In this document: in pieces, positions 34,440 through 45,582 of the stretch
How positions within the stretch are numbered: position 1 is the stretch's first letter
Layout of the letters: every line of letters starts with the position of its first letter
Assembly (NCBI GenBank): GCA_030762175.1
Contig: CM060833.1
Span: 157,415,501 to 157,479,500 of the forward strand
Reading direction: 5' to 3'
Source of the DNA: Metallyticus violacea
Taxonomy: Eukaryota; Arthropoda; Insecta; Mantodea; Metallyticidae
DNA length: 64,000 bases
Notes under the pieces: generated by a model
Seen by the model: only the letters and a program-made list of their open reading frames with translations
The model's database searches: none
What the model was told of the DNA's origin: nothing
Program-made: the position numbers and the translations under genes

Positions 34440-35215
34440 CCCGCATGGAATACGCTAGGCTGGGTCCAGATTGGTGTGGTCTTTTTTAAACTGTTCTCCG
34501 TTGAGTTGAGCGCACTTTGCCCAACGCGTCTGCCAGTCCTGGAACACGGCTGGAAGCCAATCTTTTCTTTTGACATCTTCCAAAATTTTAACCTTTTTCA
34601 AATGGCCTCGGAAGTACCAAAACGCTTTCCCTTAGCTCCTTTTTCAGACATGGAAAGAGATAAAAGTCACAGTGGGCTAAATCTGGGGAGTGTAGAGGAT
34701 AGGGGACACATTCGAAATTCCCTACACACTTTCACTCGCACCATCTTCTGTTCATGAGTCAGAAATCTTGGGACCCATCTCGCACACACGCGTCTCATGT
34801 TCAAGTGATCATGCAGAAAATGTACTGCTGTGGTAAATGTGCAACATGTCAGTTGTTATTTGTCGGTCTTCACTAACAATCAAGCCAGCTGTGTTATTCA
34901 TTGTTTCATTTATTGCTGTTGCTGGAGCGCCTGGACCGCCTTGCTTTATTGTTAAAACTTGGTCCTCCTTAAATGCCTTGAACCATCGAAGTGCTGTGGA
35001 TTGTGGCAGAACGTCATCACCATATGCCTGCTGCAACAATCTGGAAGCTTTCGTGCCGGATTTCTGCAAACGAAAGCATATTGCTCTTGACGAATCATCT
35101 CCATTTTGTATACAGACGGAACTGACGTAGTTTGCTTGTCCCCTGTGTAAAGACGCATGCGCGAGCGAACTCCTGTTTTTGTCCACCAATCAGGGCTGAT
35201 GCGTTTTCATCATGC
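34440..35215 (-). mobile_element. Mariner, internally deleted
   Basis: The minus frame at 34809-35189 gives the N-terminal domain: FRLQKSGTKASRLLQQAYGD, then RWFKAFKE and, further on, SEDRQITTDMLHI. After a frame change the next piece is RWVPRFLTHEQKMVRVKVC. It then jumps straight to a YSPDLAHCDFYLFPCLKK-like block and a decayed WKKRWAKCAQLNGE-like C-terminus near 34480-34530. The segment with the first two catalytic Asp residues is deleted; the third (in CDF) is present. The copy is dead. Confidence 0.85.
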
Positions 35216-37734
35216 AACATTGTTTCAACAATGTATCTTTGCCGTATGCGATAAAAAAAAAAAGATAGTTCTGAGTCTCTGTTGACTTGCCCTTGTGAGT
35301 AAACCGAATTGAAAGAGTACAGGAATGTAATTAAGAGTAATGTTCATCAACGGAAGCAAATACACTTGCAAAAGCAGTTTTTTCCCTTGGTATGTCTGAA
35401 AAGGATGTTAAATACCAGGTGCTAATGAACTACACCGCATACATTGCAATAAAAAATAAACCTAACCCACGATCTTCGAAAACATCGTTTATAGCTTCAT
35501 TCATATGAATGGGCGACTTCCTCCAGACTAAGGCACATAAAACGACAAATTATTTAACAGTGACGTTGTAATGTGATTAGTCCGAATTTTATTAGACCTT
35601 TTTATAGCAGTAAATTTTGAAAACGCTGATGATGCACTATTGAAAATTGGGATTTCCTCGCTCACAAAGGAGGTTTGAAAACATTTTACGGCCAACTTTT
35701 TACCGCATTTCATTTTAACACTGATTTATCAGCATCTAATTTCAATTTCTTTACCGCCACACACCTCCATGGTTTGTGGATCATATGTTTTCTATTTTAA
35801 GCATTAACACCCGGTGCAGAATGCAGTAGTGATGCGGGGTTTACAAGGACTGAAGTTTGGAACATATTCGTTACTATGACAGAATAGAGGAGCAAATGCA
35901 ACGGAGCTGTTGAATGAGGAGGAGGGGGGAGAGGAAGAAAATTACTTTTCAGGAGAATGGTAACTAATGCAACCAAGAGGACGAAATCTCCTAAAGAATC
36001 AAAGTTTTATCAGAAGAGGAATAACAATATTATTTAATCTATTTTTTGTTAGGTTAAATATTTTCTGAACACTGTTTTGAGAACAATTGTAATAAGTAAG
36101 TAGTCAAAACGCGCTGAAAGCTTTGTTGGCCAATGCAATGAAGATAAGAATAGTCTTAAACACTGCCAATAATGTCTTCCACCTTGCAACACAATTCATC
36201 TTGTAAACCTTTCACCATCTCATGCTGACCTCAATAGAATGAAACGAATTGACGAAAACGCACGAGGAACATGGCAATAATACCTTTGACAATTTATCCC
36301 AAAATGGAATCAAACCCTTAGCGAATGTCCACACTTTAGTTTTCTATATTTTATTGACTTCTTTGTATTATTCTTAGGGATTTTCTTTTCTATATATATA
36401 TGACACTATCTTCCTATTTATATAACGCTGGGAATACTTTGAACAAACAGATTAATATGAACAGTAACCACATATTCAATTTGATGGGGACGAATTCAGC
36501 GTATGCGAACAGAATGGCTCTTTCGCTAGGCCCGCTTGAGTTACAAAAGCATTGTGTTTTCGTGCTCAGAATGCAGAGAAATCATGGACATTTATAATAT
36601 TAATAGTGCTGGTAATGAAAGGCATACATATTTAATCTCGTTTCATTAAAGGACATTCATTTTTACGAAAAATCTGCGTCACGTTTAATTAAAAGAAGCA
36701 TACTGTGAATATGAGATTTGGAACATGAACGAGAAGGGGGGGGGGGCTATTGCCAGTCTTTCTTATGGAGGAATCAATAGTTGGAAATAATTTCTTTAGT
36801 AAATTTTATGCTGATTGTGCACATACAAATTTCAAAAGCAGTGGCTGACAAATGGCGAGATTTAGTGTCTAGATTGCCAATTCATCAATAAGTTACGACT
36901 CTGCCTAGTCCGCCATTTTCTTCCCTCTACATCTTACTGTTTAAAAGTGTTTTACATTGTTAATATTCAATTATTCATACCAACCATAAATTCACTAAAT
37001 ATTTAAATAATTTCACTTTTAATAACTTGGGCTCGGAATTTTAGATGCTAGAAATTTGACGAATATTAATTTTAGGTGCTATAAAACTTTAAAATGTTTG
37101 ATATTTTAAATATTTTGTATGTGGATAAATAAGTACATTACCATAAACCTTAAGAGTTGAAAAAAAACGACGGCTGATCATCTAAATGACATTACAAATT
37201 ATTATGACGATTATCCCGGAGAACTGGCCTGTACACCCTTTGGGGGGAGGGGAAGTCGTCCCCAGATTTTACGTGTCGATCAGAGAACTCGTAAACGTTG
37301 CATTCATAACGCGCATGCAGCGAGTGTACACTGCAGTGGGTGCTTTGCCTGTAAACATAATAATGGTCACACCATAAGCATCTGTTAAGAGAACATCAGG
37401 GTAAAGTAGAAGTGACCGAGTGGTTTAGAAGACATTTGTTCTAACCTGTACAATTGCAAGGGCTGCAAGCAATTAGATCTTATTTTTCAAATCGTTCTCA
37501 AGTAAAAGGTGTCAATGTCAAATTTTCCTATATAATTATCAATGAGTTGGTGTGCCTAGATGATTGGTTATTGGACCGTTTCTTTTCGTATTTATTATGA
37601 TCAACAATTCATTTTATAGTCTTAATTGTGTCTCAATTTTATTCGAGGAACATGAACATGCCACATTCCCTACAACAAGACAGCTACATGATATAAACCA
37701 GGTTATAGAGCATTCATTATTTGACGGGACTCAT
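35216..37734. other. No gene seen
   Basis: Long AT-rich stretch. 35590-35780 shows weak similarity to 48910-49040 (see findings). G-run at about 36737. Short frames at 36400-36597, 37186-37377 and 37564-37845 have no recognisable product; the last runs into the transposon relic that follows. Confidence 0.45.
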
Positions 37735-38197
37735 TCGTTTGAACAGAGAAAAGCAATTTTGAAGTGTATTGCAAAACCGAGAATGTTATTGAAGTTCAAA
37801 GACAATGGAGACGTGTGTACAGAACAGAATCTTCAACGCGAGTAACAATTGCACGCATTCGAGACAAATTTGAGACTCATGGTACCGTATGCGATGTTCA
37901 CACGAGGCAGATCTGGGCAGCCCAGCTACACTGGCAGCACTTCGCGAAGAAATTGAAACAGCATGTGCTGCAATAGCTGAGGACACTTTCACAAACTTTG
38001 CTCAATCAATAGTTCAACGTATTCAGAAGTGTATCGACGCCGATGATGGGCATTTTGAGCAACTGTTGTAACTGTAAAAGTCTAAGATGATTAGTGCTCA
38101 TCATTTTCTGTTTGTGTGAATTCAGTTTTGTTATGATAACACAGTTTTTTCTTTGCTTGAAGTGCGTATACATTTTTGGCACCCTCTGTATATAGTA
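37735..38197 (+). mobile_element. Tc1/IS630-like transposon, internally deleted and 5'-truncated (family M1, copy 3)
   Basis: Starts inside the N-terminal coding region (RKAILKCIAKPRM; STRVTIARIRDKFETHGTVC). After a GGCAGATCTGG remnant it jumps to the C-terminus: TLAALREEIETACAAIAEDT, then IQKCIDADDGHFEQLL and a stop. The 3' untranslated part and right end, TTTTTGGCACCCTCTGTAT, match copies 1 and 2. The leader and left terminus are missing. Both the deletion and the truncation make it inactive. Confidence 0.88.
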
Positions 38198-38471
38198 TTT
38201 AACTATTTTTTCCCCCTTTTGTCAAAGATAGCTGTTGTTTTATTTAAAAATTAACTGGTTGAGTTATTGGTTGATGTTGAGATATGGAATTCTGTATAGA
38301 GTGAAGCAATTGGAGCAGCGGATATTGACGTTTGCTAGTTCTTGAACCTTGAAGGCATAAAATATTATGTTACATATTTCTCATGTGTTTTAATTTATCA
38401 CCGCGGTAACTCTTATACAAGTGCGACCCCTCCCTCCATGTTTTAATGAGTTTTATGCATTTTATGTAAAA

Positions 38472-38472
38472 G

Positions 38473-38540
<68 letters not shown>
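38472..38540. repeat. (TA)n microsatellite
   Basis: About 34 TA units with one ATTTA interruption. Confidence 0.95.
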
Positions 38541-38541
<1 letters not shown>

Positions 38542-38739
38542 CCCGTTTTTATGCGATGTAGTAAAGTTTAAAATGTAAGTTCACCTGCCATGTTCAAAAC
38601 TTGTAACTCACAGCGGATTTTAGAGGGTAATTCATACATAGCGCACATTTTTTCTTTCATTTATTTCAATAAGAATGATGCTAACAATACGTTTTGCACA
38701 TCACATGTAAAATATTTCTGGGAGATCACCATGATCCAT

Positions 38740-39530
38740 GGTGAATGTTGAATGAAGCTGCCCTGCTTCCTCCAGCAGGCACAACTGAGCACATGTTCCA
38801 TATTACTGGCTTCTTGTCAGAGGATTCTCCTATCAATACCATTTATCTCTTGTGCAATATTCTGCTTGAAGCCGTTCAATATCCAGGGACTTCTGGCGTT
38901 CAAGTAAATCCATTGAAAAGTGTCCGATATTGTCAAAGCTGGCTCTCTCGTTGGCCACAGATTCTCAAAAATGGCCCGTCGGCAAAGAATCTTTCAGTCA
39001 GTTCCATGGACTCAGTTGAAGGCATGTGGCGTCATCTTGTTGGCACTACATCATCCAGTTGCTCAACAAACTCCATAAAAATTTCTCGGCACTCTGAACT
39101 GTTCATAGTCCCGTCGAAAAATTTTAGAACCACTATTATCGGTGCATGGGTTCTTTGTGAATGACTTGTGTATTTTGGAGGCCCAAATGCGAGTGTTTTG
39201 TGCATTGACATATTCACACAAATGGACAGAAGCCAGGAATTTGGGCGCCTGAAACCAGCGGTAATTCAAAGAGCTGGACAGTCGTACCCTATAAATGTCT
39301 TTCTAAACTTTTCTTCGCAACTCTCTCACACATTGAACACAAGTACCCGGTCTCCTGCCAAAGACGCGGGGTGACAGCACCAATCGAGCCTTGATGTCCT
39401 CAGCAACCGTCAGCAGTAAACGACGAGATCCAGTACTTTCCATCTTGCATATTAGAGTAGTAGTGTGTTTATATTGGGGATTGTGAACAGCAAATTCTCT
39501 CGGGTGTGCCTGCTGCTTAGTTTTAAACAA
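38740..39530 (-). mobile_element. Tc1/IS630-like transposase relic
   Basis: Minus-strand pieces: VNAQNTRIWASK (after the first catalytic residue), FFDGTMNSSECREIFMEFVE, CQQDDATCLQL (the QQDGAT block with the second catalytic Asp), and STMELTERFFAD in the next frame. The block with the third catalytic residue is not readable. A terminal EHVLSC segment follows. An in-frame N-terminal piece, KMESTGSRRLLLTVAEDIKA, is less certain. Numerous frame changes show it is dead. The plus-strand 139-codon frame at 38745-39164 is a shadow of it. Confidence 0.68.
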
Positions 39531-39619
39531 ATCTGAGAACCGTTACTGTAGAGCTTATTGCATTTACACCCCGACTAGTAGCAGTATTTATTTCTCATGC
39601 ATCAACATACAGATTTTTT

Positions 39620-39812
39620 TTAAAAAAATAAACACAAATAAAAAAATATTACTTTTAAATATAACAATTAGGAACAGTGCCTTCGGCAATTCCAGAAGGC
39701 ACTGACTCCAATGAAAATTTATTTCAATTTGATTGGCTCAGCCCCCCAGTTCCCGGTTCATCAGCAGCTACCTATTGGAATATCCAGGGACCGGGCTCCG
39801 ATTCAACCAAAA
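39620..39812 (-). repeat. Unclassified repeat R, copy 1
   Basis: About 190 bases that match 56885-57085 in inverse orientation. Shared landmarks on its own strand are GGTAGCTGCTGATGAACCGGG, ACTGGGGGGCTGAG, CAATCAAATTG and TTTATTTGTGTT. It carries a perfect 10-bp inverted repeat, CAGTGCCTTC (39675-39684) and GAAGGCACTG (39695-39704). No A-box, B-box, TIR or frame is evident. Confidence 0.75.
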
Positions 39813-41929
39813 ACAAAACACAACATTAAAAATAATTTATACATTCAATACGATATTAAGTTACATTTCCTACAATACTAAACTTTCCTTCTTCCGCGGC
39901 TAATAAAAAGTGGCAGAAACAGTTAACTCAAGAGCCTACGCCAAATCATGACAAGGGATCAAAATATCACAGCTCTCGTCCAATTTGAAAATAATATTGC
40001 GAATAAGAAAAAAAATGGAGTTTGTTTAATCCGGTATTAAAACATTTATTTACCTCTTCGAAACGTATTTATAACTATATCTACAATTTCAATAACATAC
40101 AGCATTGTAAAATGTGCTTTATCTTGTGAATCGATTACGAAAGCGAACCTTTGTTAGATCAGATAAATATTCCCCATTCGCTCCAGATCTTCAACGAAAT
40201 ATGATGGATATTTAGTTATGCTATTCTTTAAAGTGTTTGCTTGGTTTTTCTGCCACAGAAAGTAGAGTGCTGGACAAACGAGAAACAAAAAAGATATTCG
40301 GAAATTAGCGGAAAACGTTTCATATTAGAAAAGTCCTATTTCTCTCACAACAGAAATGGTTTGGGTTTGCCGACTTCAACGGGTTTGTGCCAGGATCTCT
40401 TTTACATATCAGCAGCATGTGGAATGTAATGAACTGAACTGTTATCTGCGAGACTTGGCTTAGTTTAGTATCCTGCGCGATGGATGATACACTTGAGATC
40501 ACCATGCAAAATTTGTTCAAGAGGTCGGTACCAAGGTTGTCGGAACATCGGTCGATGCCCTTGTTTCTTATCTCCTCCCGGTTCACTGCAAGGTCAGGTC
40601 ACCAGCGCTTCCCACGCCGGGCGCCGGCCGGAAAAAAAAAATAACTTGGCTCTAGGTCAAGAGCGGCTTGCCACTTTGCGCAATACCAGTGTTGCCAATC
40701 GATGCTACAACACAAAGAGTTCAGCATCCATGGTACCGCAGAAAACGGGCCATATCGACTACACTGATCCTGGAATACGCCTGGTCTGCTGTCACGTGTT
40801 TTCACAACAGATAACGCACCAAATATTTTGTTTGTTTTTGCCACTAGTGCTAAACCTAACAGATTATAACTTTGAAGTTAATGGCAGCGCTCTTAACCTT
40901 GTTCAAGGGTTTTCTTCACAACCTGGATTCCATGATACAGGTTCAGTTACACTGACTCCTTCACCTGCTGCTAATTCCCTTAGTCATGTTCCGCAGCCCG
41001 TATTTGGTTACACTTCACCTTTTCCACGAAAGCATTTGCTGTATACAACTTTACTTTATTTATTAAATAATATTGCATAGAACGCTTTTGCCATCGGTGT
41101 CTTAATGGAGCGCATTTCCACCCGTTTGTTTCTTTCAATTACATTTTTACATACTTACAAACTGCTGACAAAGAGGGAAAATGTACACCTCCATATTTAA
41201 CACTAATAACAAATCATTTTTTTACAGCTCATACTAAAGCAGTTGTTTTGCAACAATGTATATTCAAACTATAAACTGCCCAATGCTATATATTTTTATA
41301 ACCCTCCAGATTTACCAACTTTGGTTTAATAAGAAATATGATTATTAATATATTAAAGTGTATACAAATTTTTATATTCTCATATCCTCACAATGATTTC
41401 GAATTAAAACCATAATTACATTATCTTTTTCTAAGAATGGTTTGCTAGCACGTTGCAAGCCTGGAGATATGTCAGGCTGGAAGAAAATTAACAGCTATCT
41501 CAAGGGTATTATATATTTTGCTAAATTTGTGCTAAAAGGCTGTTGAATGCCATTTTGAAGTAGCAAAAACAGTCCTCACTCTCGCCGCTGCCACTAGGGT
41601 TGTGTGTGCCATACAGTGCTGCTACCTCTTCACGCATTGACAGCGAGTGCGGGCGTATTTTAATACAAACCGCATGTTTCTGTCTGTATCCAGCCCTGAG
41701 GGGGGAAAAATCGGGGATGTTATAACTTAATGTGCCTTCTCGTAAAATATTTTGTGCATCTTCACCTTCCCACACTATCTCATGTAGTTTCATCTTCTTC
41801 TGAGATCATCTCCATCATACTGAGAAACATATCTGGAGAGATGGCGGTAGTGAGAGGGGGGAGAAGAAAAAAAAGACGTCAATGGTTGTGCGAAATGCTC
41901 TGTCATCATCAGAAGAGGTCAAAGAAATA
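39813..41929. other. No gene identified; two longer frames
   Basis: A 198-codon plus frame at 40484-41080 contains a GC-rich patch (40590-40650) and a hydrophilic C-terminal half (GFSSQPGFHDTGSVTLTPSP). No domain is recognised and no splice context was found. A 90-codon minus frame at 41521-41793 starts MKLHEIVWEGEDAQNILREG and is also unrecognised. Either could be a fragment of an unknown element or a chance frame. Confidence 0.4.
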
Positions 41930-42610
41930 TCATTGATCATCCAAGCTTCCAGCTACTATACATTGCACTTACACTGTTCCGGACAACCTGCTGTTCAACT
42001 TGATATCTCTGTCGGCAATATCATCACAATTATCCACCAGTGAAATATTCAAAGATTACTCTGCTTGAGATGTGATGGAAGATTAAAATGAATTCATCAT
42101 TTGAGTTTGAGATCAAAGACAATCCTAGGCGTGATATTACAAAAACTTTTGCTAAAAAAGTTCAGAACAATAGCCTTAACCGTCACGGTTTTCTGGCATC
42201 CTGAAGGGATTGTTTTGAGCGAGGCATTGCTCCGTGGAAATGAAGCAATAAGGAAGAAGTTCAGGTGTATCTCTACTCACCAAGTTGTTCCTCTTCTTCA
42301 GGACAATGCAAACCCATAGAAAAATCCATGCACCCAAGAAGATATCGCCGGATTTAGAGAACCGTCCTTCTTCACCCACACTACATCTCGGGTGTTGGAT
42401 CTTCTTATTTCCACCTATTCAGTCCTCTAAAACATGCCATCCGCGAGGAGATTTGACGATGAAGCCATAGCAGTAGTATAAAGATGGCTAAGAGACAGGC
42501 CTGCAGAGTGGGGCTGTGACAGCACGTGTAGCCATATATTTGTTAGATTATATTCACAGTACAGCCAAAGAATAGAGGCACGATCTAACGTGTTTGACAT
42601 TTAAATAAAA
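41930..42610 (+). mobile_element. Mariner relic, heavily decayed
   Basis: Pieces in family order: VQLDISVGNIITIIHQ (N-terminal domain), VTVFWHPEGIVLSEALLRGN (the VFWD-EG block), VPLLQDNANPH (LLHDNARPH, second catalytic Asp present), RFDDEAIAVV, RWLRDRPAEWGC and IFVRLYSQYSQRIEA at the C-terminus. The first catalytic Asp and the SPDLAPSDF block are not readable. Stops and frame changes throughout. Confidence 0.68.
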
Positions 42611-44667
42611 CTATTATGGAAGGATATTTCTTATTGAACGTCATTTATCGTAGGTATATTTAACTGTGTATTCTTTCAGAAACAAGGCTTCTGCCCTCGA
42701 CTTAAAATGCACAATAATATCCACAATTTTATTCGTACACGGCAAACATATTCTAATTTCAAATTAAGGAAAATTTTAGATAAACGACTACAGCTATATT
42801 ATTTAACGTTTCCCTTCTAATTATAATACCTTTACTAATTTTAAATAAATAGAAATCTGGTAGAATATCAAAGTTGATATTCCGCCTCAAAGCAGCTTCA
42901 TTAGAGCCATGTATGCAGGGCTAGGTCACAGAGTTTACAACAATCTTTGAGGGGGTTAGAAATCAACATTTTCAGCGCTTTTCTTTGAGTTGATAACAAA
43001 TATCACATTGAAGTTTCTAAATGTCGTAGTTTTCATAGCGCATGGGCAGGAAGAGCAATGCACGAACAGAAGAAAGGGTGCTGCTAATAAAATTGACGAT
43101 TACAACCACAGGCTTAGACATTGAGCGGTTAAGGAATCGAATAAGAAAAATGGCTTTGTTAATAATTTTACAAACCTTGTCCATTCACGCTATTGCAAAT
43201 CTCGGCTACTACGCATGCCCAGCAGTGCTTGTACTGCTACTATTACTTAAAGAGGTAGCCCATAGGAGATGCTGCTGGAACTGTTGACCTTTGCTAAATT
43301 GACGGTTTCAAGGGGAAAAATCTGTTTCGGTCACAGCAAACTTTCTCATTTAATTCTAATGTTTTCTGAAAGTGCACCTGGGTTAATTTTTGGGAATGAT
43401 TTACTGGCGAACGCCAATTTCATCTTCTTTCTTAAAGAAGTACTTTTTCGCTCGTGTTTTTTTATTTTGCTATAGATTATTGTTAAGTACAGTTCTGCAA
43501 GAAGACATTTGATCAGGAAATTTCAGAATAAATCCCACAAGACAAGCTGAGTCGTACTTAAAATAACGTTTATACAGAAAAATGTGTTGCTGTTGAATAT
43601 AATGTCTAATTATCTTTGAATTAGGTTGCATGCTTTCGTTTTCATATTCTTCTTGCTTTTAAAACTTAATTTTTGCCAAGGTTTTAAAGATGATGAAAGT
43701 ATGGCAAATGAGTTATCCTCTTATTTGTGTGTTTATCAGCACTCGTAGACGCTCTTGTGATATTTATTAGAATTATTTCTCGAATAAAATAAGAATTTTA
43801 ATATAATTCCCGTAAACTTGGCTTCCAATAATGCAATAAGTATACATTTGTACTATGAAGAAACCATCTAGCAACAGACGAATGTCGATTGTCAAAAATA
43901 CCAATAGAAAAGAGCCAAATATGGGTTTGGGACTATTTCATGAATAGAATAAGAATAAAAGTAATATATGTTTCAAATTTGCGCACGGATTATTAACAAT
44001 TGTATAAAATGTTATTCTTACTTATGAATACCTACCTATTTAGAAACCGTGAGAATGAAATAGACGAAAGTCGATTATTACAGTCGCTATCTTAGATTTA
44101 CTAATACCAACAAAACAGAGAAAGCATTGTACCATTCTGAACAACATGTTTATGAAGATTTATGGTTGCTTAGGCAGATATTGTTACATAGTTTATAAAA
44201 TTATTTCACAATGTTTCAATTCATACGCAAAAACATTGCTTGAGTGAATACATATGAAATTATTTAAATTTACAATTACCGAAAACACAGAAAAGAGGTC
44301 AGTGATGAGTGCTCAGGAACTGATTAGTGGAAGTACAGAGTTGGCTACACTTACCACAAGACAGACAAATGCTCGTCATGTGATTAAACGGAGTTGATCG
44401 TTTCATTGGTCGATTTAAAGATGACCTCAAATAAGCGAAATAAAATCAACATAAAATCCTTAATTGTCGTTAACCGGTGGTTTCTATTTAATCTTCATGC
44501 CCTCTTTATTCATGTTTTCTATACCTCCTTTTCACATTATTTTATTTTATTTCAGGTTTGCTTAGGAACAGAAGCTATCTCCTGTTTATGTACAGCGCAT
44601 GTATCACTGCTTTGTAATTATAAAGGTTCAGCAGTGTTTAATTTCTTGTATATATTTTAAATTCTCT
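42611..44667. other. No gene seen
   Basis: AT-rich. Short plus frames at 43042-43287, 43269-43475 and 44394-44660 have no recognisable product. Confidence 0.5.
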
Positions 44668-44772
44668 GCAAGAGGCCTCTGAGCAAAATTGTCGGCCGTT
44701 TACGCTCTGATTTGAATAGGACGTTGATGACCTGAGATGTTAAAGAGCGTCCGTAAATAAATAAACAAAAAC
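44668..44772 (+). repeat. SINE-B, 5'-truncated (tail only)
   Basis: Only the last ~100 bases: GAGGCCTCTGAGCAAAATTG through GATGACCTGAGATG and AAATAAATAAACAAAAA. Head and most of the body are missing. Confidence 0.85.
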
Positions 44773-45582
44773 CTCTGCTGACCGATTCCTAAATACTATC
44801 TTGATGGGTTTTTTAATGGTTGCATGTTTTAATAAGTTTATGTATCTATGGTTCTCACAGTTTATCATTTCTTTAAATAGCAGGTCCGCCTGCATAGATA
44901 AATTATAATTCTATCATTGTAATTCAACATTATGTCTCTGGTTACCTCCTCTGACCAAAGTGTTCGACTAACGTCTAGGTTCACAGTGCTAATTTCTACT
45001 TGCAAGAAGACCTAAAAATCAAAGGAAAGTAATGAAGCGAATGACCTATCTCGGCGGTACTAAATTGATATTAAAGCTCACATATTTCTCGCAGTGTTAA
45101 TTACCTTCCTACCTTCCTCTAGCAGTTGTACATGGCTCTCAGCCAATCTTATCAGAATAGAGAAACAGAGCTAGGATGTCATTTTTACCGTGAGAAAATC
45201 CTGGCCCACTGTGTATACCGGACATGACGTGGCAACATCTGGCGAATGACCTTGACCCAGTACGTCTCTCCCGGCCCCGCGTTCACCCTCCCACGGAAAC
45301 ACGTGGCGGGTGAACATCCCTTCAGCCAGTCACGCCTCGTCCTGGAATGCGTACACAAAACGCCAGCGTTTACTTTCTACGGGAAGCCCACAGCCTTGTG
45401 AGGATACCGTCAGGTTCGGTTAGATGCACCCCCATATATGTGTCCAAGGTTTCAACCCAGGTGACAGCAGGTTTTGGTTCTAATTTACAAGTGGGGCATG
45501 TTGCTTTTTGAGATTTTCTCTAAATTTGATGTAGCAAATGACAACTTAAGTTTCCTTAGAAAGCAGTTTGCTTAATGAGTAG
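44773..45582. other. No gene identified; GC-rich patch
   Basis: 45190-45430 is much richer in G and C than its surroundings. It contains the imperfect hairpin GTTCACCC...CGGGTGAAC and a minus-strand frame of about 60 codons without a stop (NAGVLCTHSRTRRDWLKGC in part). No start codon, splice site pair or known domain was found. Confidence 0.4.

Noticed and set aside
38745..39164. 139-codon plus-strand frame
   Set aside because: The minus strand carries transposase blocks (NAQNTRIWASK, STMELTERFFAD); the plus frame is a shadow.
40484..41080. 198-codon plus frame as a host gene
   Set aside because: No recognisable domain, no splice context, GC-rich patch covering only part of it; not enough to call a gene.
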